DNA of 64,000 nucleotides from Paraburkholderia caribensis (GTDB taxonomy: Bacteria; Pseudomonadota; Gammaproteobacteria; Burkholderiales; Burkholderiaceae). Below the pieces are notes generated by a model. It did no database searches. It was not told where the DNA came from and worked only from the letters and a program-made list of their open reading frames with translations. The position numbers and the translations under genes are program-made. This document shows positions 24,813 to 34,855 of the stretch, in pieces. Positions within the stretch are counted from its first letter, which is position 1. Each line of letters starts with the position of its first letter. The stretch spans positions 1,860,001-1,924,000 of the forward strand of contig NZ_CP026101.1 in the NCBI RefSeq assembly GCF_002902945.1. Direction: 5' to 3'.

Positions 24813-24842
24813 TGACAATGCGTGACTTTGCGTGACAATGCG
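24813..24842. repeat. Three 10-bp tandem direct repeats upstream of the MerR promoter
   Basis: TGACAATGCG (24813-24822), TGACTTTGCG (24823-24832) and TGACAATGCG (24833-24842) lie head to tail, followed by TGGGATTC. The ~one-helical-turn period places each unit on the same DNA face. They sit between the MerR promoter (minus) and the alpha-2-macroglobulin gene (plus) and could serve either. Confidence 0.7.
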
Positions 24843-24947
24843 TGGGATTCAAGCGTGATCCTACCTGTGAAGCAGGTTGGGAACGTCGAAAGCGTCAGTT
24901 AGAATCGGCTCCCATCCGAAAGAAAAATGAAACCGGGAGCGCAGTCG

Positions 24948-27900
24948 ATGCAAAGCGGCACCGTCAAACGTCAAGCGATATGGGCAGCCGCAGCGGCTGC
25001 GATGCTCGGTTTCCTCATCAGCGTCACATGGCACGCCGATGCAGCGCGCATCACGCAGGTCACGCCACAAGGCAAGGTCGCGCAGGTGCGCCAGGTGGTC
25101 GTCAAGTTCGACGAATCAATGGTCGCGTTCGGCGCCCCCGATCTGCCCGCGCCCGCGCGTATCAAGTGCAACGACGCATCGGCGAGTGCCGGCCAGCCGC
25201 GCTGGATCGACGGCAAAACCTGGGCATGGGACTTCACCGCCGATCTGCCGCCCGGCGTCGCCTGCTCGGTCGATCTGAACGACGGGTTGAAATCGTCGGC
25301 GGGCCAGGCGTTGACGGGCCCGCGTCACTACACGTTCGAAACAGGCGGCCCGTTCGTGCAGAACGTGCAGCCCTACGGCGGCGAAATCGAGGAAGACCAG
25401 GCGTTCGTCGTACGGCTCAACGGTCCGGCGACGGATGCGTCGGTGCGACAGCACGTGTGGTGCGAATCGAGCGGCCTGGGCAACCGGATTCCCGTGAAGA
25501 ACGTCGATGCCGCCACGCGCACCGAACTGCTCAAGCGCTTCCGTCTGCAGAAGGAAGCGGCCCGCGTGCTGACGCTGCAATGCCAGCAGACGCTGCCGTC
25601 CGGCACGAAGGCGCAACTCGTCTACGGCAAGGGCGTCGCGAGTCCGAGCGGCATTGCCAACGACGTCGAGCGCCGCTTCGACTTCAACGTGCGCGAACCC
25701 TTTGCCGCGAGCTTCAGTTGCGAGCGCGAGAACGCGAAGGCGCCTTGCACGCCGTTGCGTCCGCTGCGCGTCCAGTTCAACGCGCCCATCCTGCGCACCG
25801 ATGCGGAAAAGATTCGCATCAAGGGGCCGAACGGCGAGATCAAGCCAGGCTTCTCCCCTGACGACAAAGACCCGCAAACCAGCACCGTCGAATTCGCCGC
25901 GCCGCTGCCTGAGCGCACCGATCTGACCATCGAGCTTCCTGCGAATCTCAAGGACGTCAGCGGCCGCGCGCTGAGCAACGCGGACCTCTTTCCGCTGAAG
26001 ACCGCGACGGCGCCGATGCCGCCGCTTGCGAAGTTTTCGTCGGGCACGTTCGGCATCATCGAGCGTTTCGCGGAACCGGGCATGCCCGCGCTCGTGCCCG
26101 TCACGCTGCGCAACGTCGAGGCCGATCTGCATATCGCGGGGCTCAATGCGGGCAACGCGCAGTTCACGAAGTTGCGCGTCGACGCCGACGGCGATATTCG
26201 CCGCTGGATGCGCAACGTCGACCGTTTCGACGGCTTCATGATGGACCGCCAGTCGATCAACCAGCAGATGCCGCAACTGCTCGCGCACAATCCGCATCCC
26301 GTGATCGTGCCGCGCCGGGCCGAGGACTCGGACCCAGCCGAGAACCGCAAGAATCCGCTGATCGACGTACGTTCGCTGTCGCTGCTCGCGGGTCAAGCGA
26401 ACGTCGAAACGCTCGCGCTGCCGAAGGCCGATCCGAAAGCGCTGCGGCCTTTCGAAGTAGTCGGCGTGCCCGTGACGAAACCGGGCTTCTATGTGATCGA
26501 ACTCGCGTCGCCAGCGCTCGGCGCATCGCTGCTCGGCAAGCAGGCGCCGATGTACGTGCGCACGGCCGTGCTCGTCACGAACCTCGGCGTGCACTTCAAG
26601 CAAGGCCGCGAGAATAGCGTCGTGTGGGTGACGACGCTCGACAAGGGCCAGCCCGTGCCGAACGCCGACGTGCACGTGAGCGACTGCAACGGCGACGAGC
26701 TTGCATCGGGCAAGACCGACGCGCACGGCGTGCTGACCATCAACCAGTCGCTGACGTCGCGCAACGAATGCAGCGAAGACAGCTTCGAAGGCTTCTTCGT
26801 GTCGGCGCGCATCGACGATCCGAAGACGGGTCACGACATGGCCTTTGTGCGCTCCGACTGGAATCGCGGCATCGAAGCGTGGCGCTTCAACGTGCCGACC
26901 GACACGAGCATCGAGCAGACCGTGCGCGCGCATACCGTGTTCGACCGCACGCTGTTGCGCGCGGGTGAGACGGTGTCGATGAAGCACATGATCCGCGTCG
27001 AGACGATGCACGGCCTCGCTTTCCCGAAGACCTACCCCACGCGCCTGACGATCCGCCATCTCGGCAGCGGACAGAGCTGGCATATGCCGCTGAAATGGAG
27101 CGCCGATCACACGGCGGACTCGACCTTCGCGATTCCCGCCGCGGCGAAGCTCGGCGAATACAGCGTGTCGCTCGATGACGGCGATGCAAGCGCGGCATCG
27201 AACGACGACACATCGAACAACGACAGCGACGACGACAGCAGCGCCGACTCGGCCCGCCATCGTTATTCGTCGGGCAGCTTCCGCGTCGAAGAATTTCGCC
27301 TGCCCGTATTCAAAGGCTCGATCGCCGTACGCGACGAAAAGAACCACCCGCTCGTTGCCGCGAGCGAAGCGCCCGTCACGCTGCAGATCGACTACATGTC
27401 TGGCGGCGGCGCGTCGGGCCTGCCCGTGCAGGTCTCGGCGCTGATGAAGAGCACGACGCCCGCTTTCGCCGGCACGTATCCGGAGTTCAGCTTCGCGCCG
27501 TACAAAAAACGCAACGACGCCAACGCGTCGTCCAATGACGAAGAAAGCGAACAGGCGGCCGACGACGACACGTCCAAGCTGGTCGCCGACAAGGAACCCG
27601 TTACGCTCGATCGCAACGGAGCGGGCAGCCTGAGCCTGAAGAATCTGCCGCAAGTGGATGCGCCGAAACGTCTCGCGCTCGAAGCGACCTTCGCCGATCC
27701 GAACGGCGAAGTGCAGACCATCAGCGGCAACGCGACGCTGTGGCCCGCCGCCGTCGTCGCGGGCGTGAAGTCGGGGCAATGGGTGTCGGTCGGCAATGCG
27801 GTGCCCGTTAAGGCGCTCGCCGTCGATCTGCAAGGCAAGCCGCGCGCGGGCGTGCCGCTCGAGGTGCGCGGCATCGCGCGTATCACGATCACGTCGAGAA

Positions 27901-30900
27901 AGCGCATGGTCGGCGGCTTCTATGCGTACGACAACCACACGGAAACCAAAGACCTCGGCACGCTGTGCAGCGGCAAGAGCGACGACCACGGCCTGATGAC
28001 CTGCGACGCGAAGCTTAAGGAAGCGGGCAACGTCGATCTCGTCGTCACCGCGAAGGACGGCGAGGGCCATGCATCGACGGCCACGACTTCCGTGTGGGTC
28101 ACGCGTGAGGAAGACCTGTGGTTCGGCGGCGAAAACACCGACCGCATCGACGTGCTGCCCGAAAAAAGCGCCTACGAACCCGGCGAAACGGCGCGCTTCC
28201 AGGTACGCATGCCGTTCCGCTTCGCGACCGCGCTCGTCGCCGTCGAGCGTGAAGGCATCGTCGAAACCCATGTCGTGAAACTGGACGGCAAGGACCCGAC
28301 TGTCGAGCTGAAAGTGAGCGAAGCGTGGGGGCCGAACGTGTATGTGTCGGTGCTCGCGCTGCGCGGACGCATCCGCGAAGTGCCGTGGTACTCGTTCTTC
28401 ACGTGGGGCTGGAAGGCGCCGCTCGAATGGGCACGCGCGTTCTGGTACGAAGGCCGCTACTACGAAGCGCCGACACCGCTCGTCGATCTGTCGAAGCCCG
28501 CGTTCCGCTACGGTCTGGCCGAGATCAAGGTCGGCACGGCCGCGCACAAACTGGCTGTGACAGTCACGCCCGACGCGAAGTCGTACACGGTGCGCGGCAA
28601 GGCGCATGTGAAGCTGCGGGTGCAAATGCCCGGCGGCAAGCCCGCGCCCGCCGGCACGCAGATCGCCGTCGCCGCTGTCGACGAAGCGCTGCTCGAACTG
28701 ATGCCGAACAACAGCTGGGACGTGCTCGACGCGATGCTGCAACGGCGCGCGTATGGCGTCGAAACGTCGACTGCGCAGATGGAGATTGTCGGACGCCGGC
28801 ATTTCGGCCGCAAGGCCGTGCCCGCTGGCGGCGGCGGTGGACACAGCTCGACGCGCGAACTGTTCGACACGCTGCTGCTGTGGAACCCGCGCGTGACGCT
28901 CGATGCGAACGGCGAAGCGTCCGTCGACGTGCCGCTCAACGACGCGTTGACGAGCTTCCGTATCGTGGCGATCGCGGCCGTCGGCGACGGCACGTTCGGC
29001 ACGGGCAGCGCATCGATCCGCAGCACGCAGGACCTGCAACTGATCTCCGGCTTGCCGCCGCTGGTGCGCGAAGGCGACCAGTTCCGCGCGCAGTTCACGG
29101 TGCGCAACACGACCACGCGCGCGATGAAAGTGGTCGTCACGCCGAACGTGCCGGGCCTGTCGTTGCAAGCGCAAACCGTCGATATCGCCGCCGATTCGGC
29201 ACGCGAAGTCGCCTGGACGGTCACGCCGCCCGACGGTCTTTCGGAGGCAAACCCCGCTGCGTTGACCTGGAACATCGGCGCAGCGGAACAAGGCGCATCG
29301 CACGCGACGGACGCGCTCAAGGTCACGCAACGCGTGACGACCGCGATTCCCATCACCGTGCAGCAGGCAACGCTCACGCAGGTCGACGGCACGTTCTCGC
29401 TGCCCGTCGCCGCGCCGCCGAACGCCACGGCCACGCAAGCGGGCGCGTTGCGCGGCGGCATCGCCGTGTCGCTGCAATCGAAGCTGTCGGACGGCATGCC
29501 GGGCGTGCGCCGCTGGTTCGAGCGCTATCCGTATAGCTGCCTCGAACAGCAGACGTCGGTTGCGCTCGGCTTGCGCGACCCGGCACGCTGGCAAGGCGTG
29601 CTCGCGCGCATGCCCGTCTATCTCGACAAGGACGGTCTCGCGAATTACTTCCCGCCCGGCGACGACAGCGGCAACACGGGCAGCACCACGCTCACCGCGT
29701 ATCTGCTGTCCGTGACGGACGAAGCCGCGAAGCTCGACCCGCGCTTCGCGCTGCCCGACGATTTGCGCGCGAAGCTCGAAGGCGGTCTGGTCAGCTTTGT
29801 CGAAGGCCGGCTCGAACGCAACTTCTGGGCACCGCGCAAGGATCTCGATCTGCGCAAGCTCGCCGCGCTCGAAGCGCTGTCGCGTCACGGCGCCGCGCGC
29901 GCGAGCATGCTCGGCTCGATCGAAATTGCGCCGAACCAGTGGCCGACCTCGGCCGTGCTCGACTACTACGCGGTGCTGTCGCGCGTGAAGGACATTCCAC
30001 AACGCGACGACAAGCTCGCGCAGGCCGAGCAGATCATCCGCGCGCGGCTCATGTATCAGGGCACGCGCCTCACCTTCTCGACAGCCGACAACGACGATCT
30101 GTGGTGGCTGATGTCGGGCACGGAGACCAATGCGGCGCGCACGGCGCTCACGTTCGTCGATATGCCCGGCTGGAAGGACGAGATGCCGCGCCTCGTCGCG
30201 GGACTGCTGGCGTTGCAGAAGAACGGCGCATGGCAGACGACGACGGCCAACCTGTGGGGATCGATTGCCGTACAGCGCTTCTCGCAGGTGTTCGAGAACG
30301 TGCCCGTGACGGGGCAGACGAAGCTGCAACTCGGCTCGACGGACAAGACGATTTCGTGGGGCCAGCCCGCTGCCGCCGCCGCGAACTATGCATCCGCAAC
30401 GGCCGTCACGAAGACGGCCGATACGCGCAGCCAGTTGCTGCCGTGGCCGCCCGAAACGCGCAGCGCGCCCGTGTCGTTGACGCTGACGCACGACGGCACG
30501 GGCAAGCCGTGGGCGACCATCGAAAGCCTCGCCGCCGTCGCGCTGAAAGCGCCGTTCGCCGCCGGCTACCGGATCACGAAGACGGTCACGCCGATGGATC
30601 CCGCCGTGAAGGGCGTGAACACGCGCGGCGATATCGTGCGCGTGCATCTGGACATCGACGCCCAAACGGACATGACCTGGGTCGTCGTCAACGACCCCGT
30701 TCCGGCGGGCGCGACGATACTCGGCTCGGGCCTCGGCCGCGATTCGGAAGCCGCGACACAAGGCGAGAAGTCGAAGGGCGAGGCGTGGCCGGCCTTTGTC
30801 GAACGCGGTTTCGACGGCTATCGCGCGTACTACGATTACGTGCCGAAGGGCAAGTTCTCGGTGGAGTACACGGTGCGGCTGAACAACGTCGGCACGTTCG

Positions 30901-31001
30901 GTCTGCCGCCGACGCGCGTCGAAGCGCTCTACGCGCCGTCGACGTTCGGCGCGCTGCCGAATGCCGCCGTCGTCGTGAAGCCGGCGGCGGCTGCGAAGTA
31001 A
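24948..31001 (+). CDS. Bacterial alpha-2-macroglobulin (YfhM-like), large form
   Basis: 2017 residues, clearly longer than E. coli YfhM (about 1650). An N-terminal signal (IWAAAAAAMLGFLISVTW) lacks a lipobox Cys, so it may be a periplasmic or anchored protein rather than a lipoprotein. The thioester motif CLEQ lies near residue 1531 (YPYSCLEQQTSV), so it should trap proteases covalently. MG-type beta domains fill the rest. Two acidic Ser/Asn/Asp-rich insertions (about residues 743-772 and 852-878) are unusual. GGGAG precedes ATG 24948; ATG 24927 is an alternative. pbpC follows 12 nt downstream, the known partnership: the trap shields the periplasm while PbpC mends murein. Confidence 0.93.
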   Translation: MQSGTVKRQAIWAAAAAAMLGFLISVTWHADAARITQVTPQGKVAQVRQVVVKFDESMVAFGAPDLPAPARIKCNDASASAGQPRWIDGKTWAWDFTADLPPGVACSVDLNDGLKSSAGQALTGPRHYTFETGGPFVQNVQPYGGEIEEDQAFVVRLNGPATDASVRQHVWCESSGLGNRIPVKNVDAATRTELLKRFRLQKEAARVLTLQCQQTLPSGTKAQLVYGKGVASPSGIANDVERRFDFNVREPFAASFSCERENAKAPCTPLRPLRVQFNAPILRTDAEKIRIKGPNGEIKPGFSPDDKDPQTSTVEFAAPLPERTDLTIELPANLKDVSGRALSNADLFPLKTATAPMPPLAKFSSGTFGIIERFAEPGMPALVPVTLRNVEADLHIAGLNAGNAQFTKLRVDADGDIRRWMRNVDRFDGFMMDRQSINQQMPQLLAHNPHPVIVPRRAEDSDPAENRKNPLIDVRSLSLLAGQANVETLALPKADPKALRPFEVVGVPVTKPGFYVIELASPALGASLLGKQAPMYVRTAVLVTNLGVHFKQGRENSVVWVTTLDKGQPVPNADVHVSDCNGDELASGKTDAHGVLTINQSLTSRNECSEDSFEGFFVSARIDDPKTGHDMAFVRSDWNRGIEAWRFNVPTDTSIEQTVRAHTVFDRTLLRAGETVSMKHMIRVETMHGLAFPKTYPTRLTIRHLGSGQSWHMPLKWSADHTADSTFAIPAAAKLGEYSVSLDDGDASAASNDDTSNNDSDDDSSADSARHRYSSGSFRVEEFRLPVFKGSIAVRDEKNHPLVAASEAPVTLQIDYMSGGGASGLPVQVSALMKSTTPAFAGTYPEFSFAPYKKRNDANASSNDEESEQAADDDTSKLVADKEPVTLDRNGAGSLSLKNLPQVDAPKRLALEATFADPNGEVQTISGNATLWPAAVVAGVKSGQWVSVGNAVPVKALAVDLQGKPRAGVPLEVRGIARITITSRKRMVGGFYAYDNHTETKDLGTLCSGKSDDHGLMTCDAKLKEAGNVDLVVTAKDGEGHASTATTSVWVTREEDLWFGGENTDRIDVLPEKSAYEPGETARFQVRMPFRFATALVAVEREGIVETHVVKLDGKDPTVELKVSEAWGPNVYVSVLALRGRIREVPWYSFFTWGWKAPLEWARAFWYEGRYYEAPTPLVDLSKPAFRYGLAEIKVGTAAHKLAVTVTPDAKSYTVRGKAHVKLRVQMPGGKPAPAGTQIAVAAVDEALLELMPNNSWDVLDAMLQRRAYGVETSTAQMEIVGRRHFGRKAVPAGGGGGHSSTRELFDTLLLWNPRVTLDANGEASVDVPLNDALTSFRIVAIAAVGDGTFGTGSASIRSTQDLQLISGLPPLVREGDQFRAQFTVRNTTTRAMKVVVTPNVPGLSLQAQTVDIAADSAREVAWTVTPPDGLSEANPAALTWNIGAAEQGASHATDALKVTQRVTTAIPITVQQATLTQVDGTFSLPVAAPPNATATQAGALRGGIAVSLQSKLSDGMPGVRRWFERYPYSCLEQQTSVALGLRDPARWQGVLARMPVYLDKDGLANYFPPGDDSGNTGSTTLTAYLLSVTDEAAKLDPRFALPDDLRAKLEGGLVSFVEGRLERNFWAPRKDLDLRKLAALEALSRHGAARASMLGSIEIAPNQWPTSAVLDYYAVLSRVKDIPQRDDKLAQAEQIIRARLMYQGTRLTFSTADNDDLWWLMSGTETNAARTALTFVDMPGWKDEMPRLVAGLLALQKNGAWQTTTANLWGSIAVQRFSQVFENVPVTGQTKLQLGSTDKTISWGQPAAAAANYASATAVTKTADTRSQLLPWPPETRSAPVSLTLTHDGTGKPWATIESLAAVALKAPFAAGYRITKTVTPMDPAVKGVNTRGDIVRVHLDIDAQTDMTWVVVNDPVPAGATILGSGLGRDSEAATQGEKSKGEAWPAFVERGFDGYRAYYDYVPKGKFSVEYTVRLNNVGTFGLPPTRVEALYAPSTFGALPNAAVVVKPAAAAK

Positions 31002-31013
31002 GGAGAACGCGTG

Positions 31014-33416
31014 ATGCGTGAATGCACGGATGCGATAGGCTGCCATGCTCTGCCCAAATGGCGGAGCGGGCGCATCGCGTTTGCGCGCATCGCGCTGTGC
31101 GCCCTGTTGCTTGCCGAGCCGCTCGCCGCGCGCGCGCTGCCCGCGTTCGACGATGTACGCACGCAATGGCGCAGCTCCGACTGGCTGCTGCTGTCGCGCG
31201 ACGGCGTGCCGCTGCAACGCACGCGCATCGACAAAACCGAGCGGCGCGGCGACTGGGTCGCGCTGGCGGACGTCTCGCCGGCGCTGCGCGAAGCGATCGT
31301 CGTATCGGAAGACAAGCGCTTTTATGAACACAGCGGCGTCGACTGGCGCGGCGCGGCGGCCGCCGCGTGGGCGAATCTGTGGAATACGCGCACGCGCGGC
31401 GCGTCGACGGTCACGATGCAACTGACCGGTCTGCTCAACGACGACCGGGAGCGTTCGGGGCAACGCTCGATCGCGCAGAAGGCGAATCAGGCCGTCAGCG
31501 CGCTATGGCTCGAACACACATGGCGCAAGGATCAGATTCTCGAAGCGTATCTGAACCTCGTGCCGTTTCGCGGCGAGACGATCGGCCTGTCCGCGCTGTC
31601 GATCACGCTGTTCGGCAAGGCGCCTTCCGGTCTCGACGAACGCGAGGCCGCCGTCGCCGCCGCACTGATCCGTGCGCCGAATGCGCCGTACGCCAAGGTC
31701 GGCGAACGCGCATGCCGCATCCTGCGCGACATGCAGGCGCCCGAGCGCTGCGTGAATCTCGCGGCCTTCGTGCAACTCGCGTTCGCGCGCCCTGCTCCCG
31801 CGTGGCTGTCCGTCTCCCCCGATGCGCCGACGCTCGCGCCGCACGTCGCGCGGCGCATCGCGAGCGAAACGCATCCCGTTGCGGGCGCGCGCGTGACGAG
31901 CACGCTCGACGCGAAACTCCAGCGCTTCGCAAGCGATACGCTCACGCGCACGCTGGTCGAACTAAACGCGCCCGCGCATCCGCGCAACGTGCACGACGGC
32001 GCCGTGGTCGTACTCGATAACGCGACGGGCGAAGTACTTGCGTGGGTCGGCTCGTCGGGTGGACTGTCGGGCGCGCGCGATGTCGATGGCGTGCTCGCGC
32101 GCCGCCAGGCGGGCTCGACGCTCAAGCCGTTCCTCTATGCACAGGCCATCGACGAACGGCGCCTCACCACGGCCTCGCTGCTCGACGACGCGCCACTCGA
32201 TCTGGCGGCGGGCGGCGGCCTGTATATACCTCAAAACTACGACAAGGACTTCAAGGGCTGGGTCAGCGTGCGCACGGCGCTCGGCTCGTCGCTGAACGTG
32301 CCTGCCGTGCGCACGCTCGTGATGGTCACGCCGCATCGCTTCGCGAAGACGCTCACCGCGCTCGGCTTGCCGCTCGAGCAAAGCGGCGACTACTACGGCT
32401 ACTCCCTGGCGCTCGGCAGCGCGGATGTGACGCTGCTGTCGCTGACCAATGCGTATCGCGCGCTGGCCAACGGCGGGCTCGCCGCGCCGGCTGTCGACCT
32501 GCCGCGCCGCACGCCGCCCGCCCCGCTCGCGCGGCAACGCGTGTTCAGCGCCGACGCGAGCTACATCATCACAACCGTTCTGTCCGACAACAATGCGCGC
32601 ACGCGCACGTTCGGCTTCGACAGTCCGCTCGCGACGCGCTTTTTCTCGGCTGTGAAGACGGGCACCAGCAAGGACATGCGCGACAACTGGACAGTCGGCT
32701 ATACGTCGCGCTACACGGTCGGCGTGTGGGTCGGCAACGCGGATGGCCAGCCGATGTGGGACGTGTCCGGCGTGACGGGTGCGGCGCCGATCTGGGCCGC
32801 TATCGTCGGCTATCTGCACCGGCGCGTGCCGAGCGTCGCGCCGCGTGCGCCGGCAGGTGTCGTGCAGACGCGCGTGCGCTTCGACGGCAATATCGAGCCC
32901 GCGCGCAACGAGTGGTTCGTCGACGGCACGCAAACGCAGACAGTCGGGCTGGCTGCGAACGCCGTTTCATCCGACGACGCGAGCGACGTCGCGCGCGCAT
33001 CGGGCAAGGCGGCCGCTTCGGCTTCGAATGCCGCGCCGCGCATCGGCTCGCCGACGGACGGCACGCTGTTCGCGCTCGATCCCGACATTCCCGCCACACG
33101 CCAGCGGGTCGTGTTCGAACGCGCGAGCGGCGCGTCGGGGCGCGCCAACTGGCGCCTCGACGGCAAGCCGATCGGCGGCGAAGCACGCGTGCTGTGGCTG
33201 CCGTGGCCGGGACGCCATGTGCTCGAACTCGTCAATGCGGATGGCTCGAGCGCCGATTCGGTGCGCTTCGAGGTGCGCGGCGCGACCGCGCACCAGGCCG
33301 TGCCGCCGCGCGCCGGCAAGCCGGGTACGGCACACGCCCGCGCGGCGTCACAGCCCGCTCAAACTCCTCTGACATCCCCGCTGCAAGACAGCACAACGAA
33401 CGGGCAAAAGCTTTAA
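31014..33416 (+). CDS. pbpC: Penicillin-binding protein 1C
   Basis: 800 residues, a bifunctional murein synthase. A membrane anchor or signal spans ~20-40. The GT51 transglycosylase starts with SEDKRFYEHSGVDWRG (catalytic Glu99), then the transpeptidase has SxxK as STLK (Ser368, Lys371) and KTG near 548 (KTGTSKDMRDNW). A BiPBP-type C-terminal domain (~700-775, RVVFERASG...NWRLDGKPI) is typical of PBP1C. It also has a Pro/Ala-rich tail. AAGGAG precedes GTG 31011/ATG 31014; I chose the ATG. It follows the alpha-2-macroglobulin gene by 12 nt and should be co-transcribed. Confidence 0.95.
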   Translation: MRECTDAIGCHALPKWRSGRIAFARIALCALLLAEPLAARALPAFDDVRTQWRSSDWLLLSRDGVPLQRTRIDKTERRGDWVALADVSPALREAIVVSEDKRFYEHSGVDWRGAAAAAWANLWNTRTRGASTVTMQLTGLLNDDRERSGQRSIAQKANQAVSALWLEHTWRKDQILEAYLNLVPFRGETIGLSALSITLFGKAPSGLDEREAAVAAALIRAPNAPYAKVGERACRILRDMQAPERCVNLAAFVQLAFARPAPAWLSVSPDAPTLAPHVARRIASETHPVAGARVTSTLDAKLQRFASDTLTRTLVELNAPAHPRNVHDGAVVVLDNATGEVLAWVGSSGGLSGARDVDGVLARRQAGSTLKPFLYAQAIDERRLTTASLLDDAPLDLAAGGGLYIPQNYDKDFKGWVSVRTALGSSLNVPAVRTLVMVTPHRFAKTLTALGLPLEQSGDYYGYSLALGSADVTLLSLTNAYRALANGGLAAPAVDLPRRTPPAPLARQRVFSADASYIITTVLSDNNARTRTFGFDSPLATRFFSAVKTGTSKDMRDNWTVGYTSRYTVGVWVGNADGQPMWDVSGVTGAAPIWAAIVGYLHRRVPSVAPRAPAGVVQTRVRFDGNIEPARNEWFVDGTQTQTVGLAANAVSSDDASDVARASGKAAASASNAAPRIGSPTDGTLFALDPDIPATRQRVVFERASGASGRANWRLDGKPIGGEARVLWLPWPGRHVLELVNADGSSADSVRFEVRGATAHQAVPPRAGKPGTAHARAASQPAQTPLTSPLQDSTTNGQKL

Positions 33417-33598
33417 ATTTGGTGAGCTTGCATTGCCTTGTCATGATGCGAACGGTATAAATCGGCCGATTCGCGCCTCGTCTCGCGCCGTTCGGTGAAA
33501 GAGGACAGCAAATTGTCCTATGCTTGAACGCAGTGCTTGCTCAAATGGAAGCGTCGTCCGTTCCCGGCTACCTGTTTGCCCTCAATGGAGTGATTGCC

Positions 33599-34123
33599 AT
33601 GTTGAAAAAGCTGTTGATGCTGATCGCCGTGCTCGTCCTGTCGCTGTCGGCGGGATTGGCGGCCGCTGTCGAAGTCAATTCCGCCGACCAGGCCGCGCTT
33701 GAATCGGTCAAGGGCATCGGCCCCGTCCATGCCAAGGCGATCATCGACGAACGCACCAAAAATGGCCCATTCAAGGATGCCGACGACCTCGCCAACCGGG
33801 TCAAGGGCATCGGGCAAAAGTCGGTGAAGAATCTCGAAGCGGCTGGCCTGACGATCAACGGCTCGTCGGCGCCGCCGACAGGCGCACCCGCCAAGGCGCC
33901 GGCGGGCACGATGTCGAAGTCCGCACCCGCACCCGCCGCGACCACGGCGCAAACCCCGGCGCCTGCCGAGGCCGCCTCGGGCGGCAAGGCGTCGAAGTCG
34001 AAGAAGAGCAAGGCCGATGCGGCTGCGGCGGCGTCCGCGCCTGCCACCGCGTCGGACACAACGGCTTCGAAGTCGAAGAAATCGAAGAAGAGCAAGGCTG
34101 CGTCCGCTGCGTCGGGCGTATAA
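33599..34123 (+). CDS. ComEA-like helix-hairpin-helix protein with Lys/Ala-rich tail
   Basis: 174 residues. A signal peptide (MLKKLLMLIAVLVLSLSAGLAAA) is followed by the ComEA-type HhH domain (VEVNSADQAALESVKGIGPVHAKAIIDER, then GPFKDADDLANRVKGIGQKSV), known to bind DNA in the periplasm during uptake. The last ~85 residues are low-complexity and contain KSKKSK repeats, resembling histone H1-like tails, giving a second likely DNA-binding region. GGAG lies 8 nt before ATG 33599; the longer frame from 33524 was rejected. It stands alone between pbpC and yidB. A role in competence or in trapping DNA is inferred. Confidence 0.85.
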   Translation: MLKKLLMLIAVLVLSLSAGLAAAVEVNSADQAALESVKGIGPVHAKAIIDERTKNGPFKDADDLANRVKGIGQKSVKNLEAAGLTINGSSAPPTGAPAKAPAGTMSKSAPAPAATTAQTPAPAEAASGGKASKSKKSKADAAAAASAPATASDTTASKSKKSKKSKAASAASGV

Positions 34124-34278
34124 GGACGCGCAATCCGGCCGCGTCCCGTCGCCGCACTGCCTCACGCCTATATCGACGGCCATTGCTGTCACTATTGGTG
34201 CCGCGCTCCGCGCGGCGTTCCGTTCCCCGCCGGCGCACGCTTCCCCCGCGTCGCACCGGCTTCTCAAGAGAGATTGTC

Positions 34279-34722
34279 ATGAGCCTACTCGACTCCCTCG
34301 GTTCCATGCTCGGCGGCGGCAACTCGCCGCAGGGCGGTGGCCAGGCTGCGCTGATCGCCGCCGCACTCGAATTCGTCAACAACCAGCCGGGTGGCCTGAA
34401 CGGCCTGATCCAGCGCTTCCAGCAAAACGGCGCGGGCGACATCATAGGCTCGTGGGTCGGCACGGGCGAAAACCAGCCAATCGCCGCCGACACGCTGCAT
34501 AACGTGCTCGGCTCCGAAGCTGTTACCAATATGGCGGCAAAAGTCGGCGTCGAACCTTCGATGGTGACGGGGCTGCTGTCGCAAGTCCTGCCGCACGTCA
34601 TCAACGCCGCGACGCCGAACGGCGAAGTGCCCGCCGACGGCAAGCTCGATGCAGGCGGCGTGTCGGGCGCATTGGGCGCACTCGGCCAGCTTGCGGGGCT
34701 GTTCGGCAACAAGAATGCCTGA
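34279..34722 (+). CDS. YidB family (DUF937) protein
   Basis: 147 residues. It starts MSLLDSLGSMLGGGN, has Gly/Gln-rich segments and the family core GLNGLIQRFQQNGAGDIIGSWVGTGENQPIAADTLHNVLG, and ends ALGQLAGLFGNKNA. The family is of unknown function; no catalytic motif is visible. AAGAGAG precedes the ATG. An intrinsic terminator separates it from the convergent clpB gene. Confidence 0.88.
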   Translation: MSLLDSLGSMLGGGNSPQGGGQAALIAAALEFVNNQPGGLNGLIQRFQQNGAGDIIGSWVGTGENQPIAADTLHNVLGSEAVTNMAAKVGVEPSMVTGLLSQVLPHVINAATPNGEVPADGKLDAGGVSGALGALGQLAGLFGNKNA

Positions 34723-34768
34723 ACGCCGCGGTTCGCCACACGCGGCCTCTTTGACGCGCTGAGTATAA

Positions 34769-34803
34769 AAAAAGGGCAACGAATCACTTCGTTGCCCTTT
34801 TTG
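34769..34803. terminator. Bidirectional intrinsic terminator between yidB and clpB
   Basis: AAAGGGCAACGAA (34771-34783), loop TCAC-like, TTCGTTGCCCTTT (34788-34800): a perfect 13-bp stem with A-run before and T-run after. It can terminate both convergent transcripts. Confidence 0.92.
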
Positions 34804-34855
34804 CTTTGCACCGGAACCCAGGCGTCGACCTTCGACGCTCGGTTCCACTGACGCC

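Noticed and set aside
24813..24842. Direct repeats as a small CRISPR array
   Set aside because: Units are 10 bp with no spacers.
25116..31463. A 2115-codon open frame antisense to the alpha-2-macroglobulin gene
   Set aside because: It is a GC-skew shadow: Arg/His/Ala-rich with no domain, opposite a clear thioester protein.
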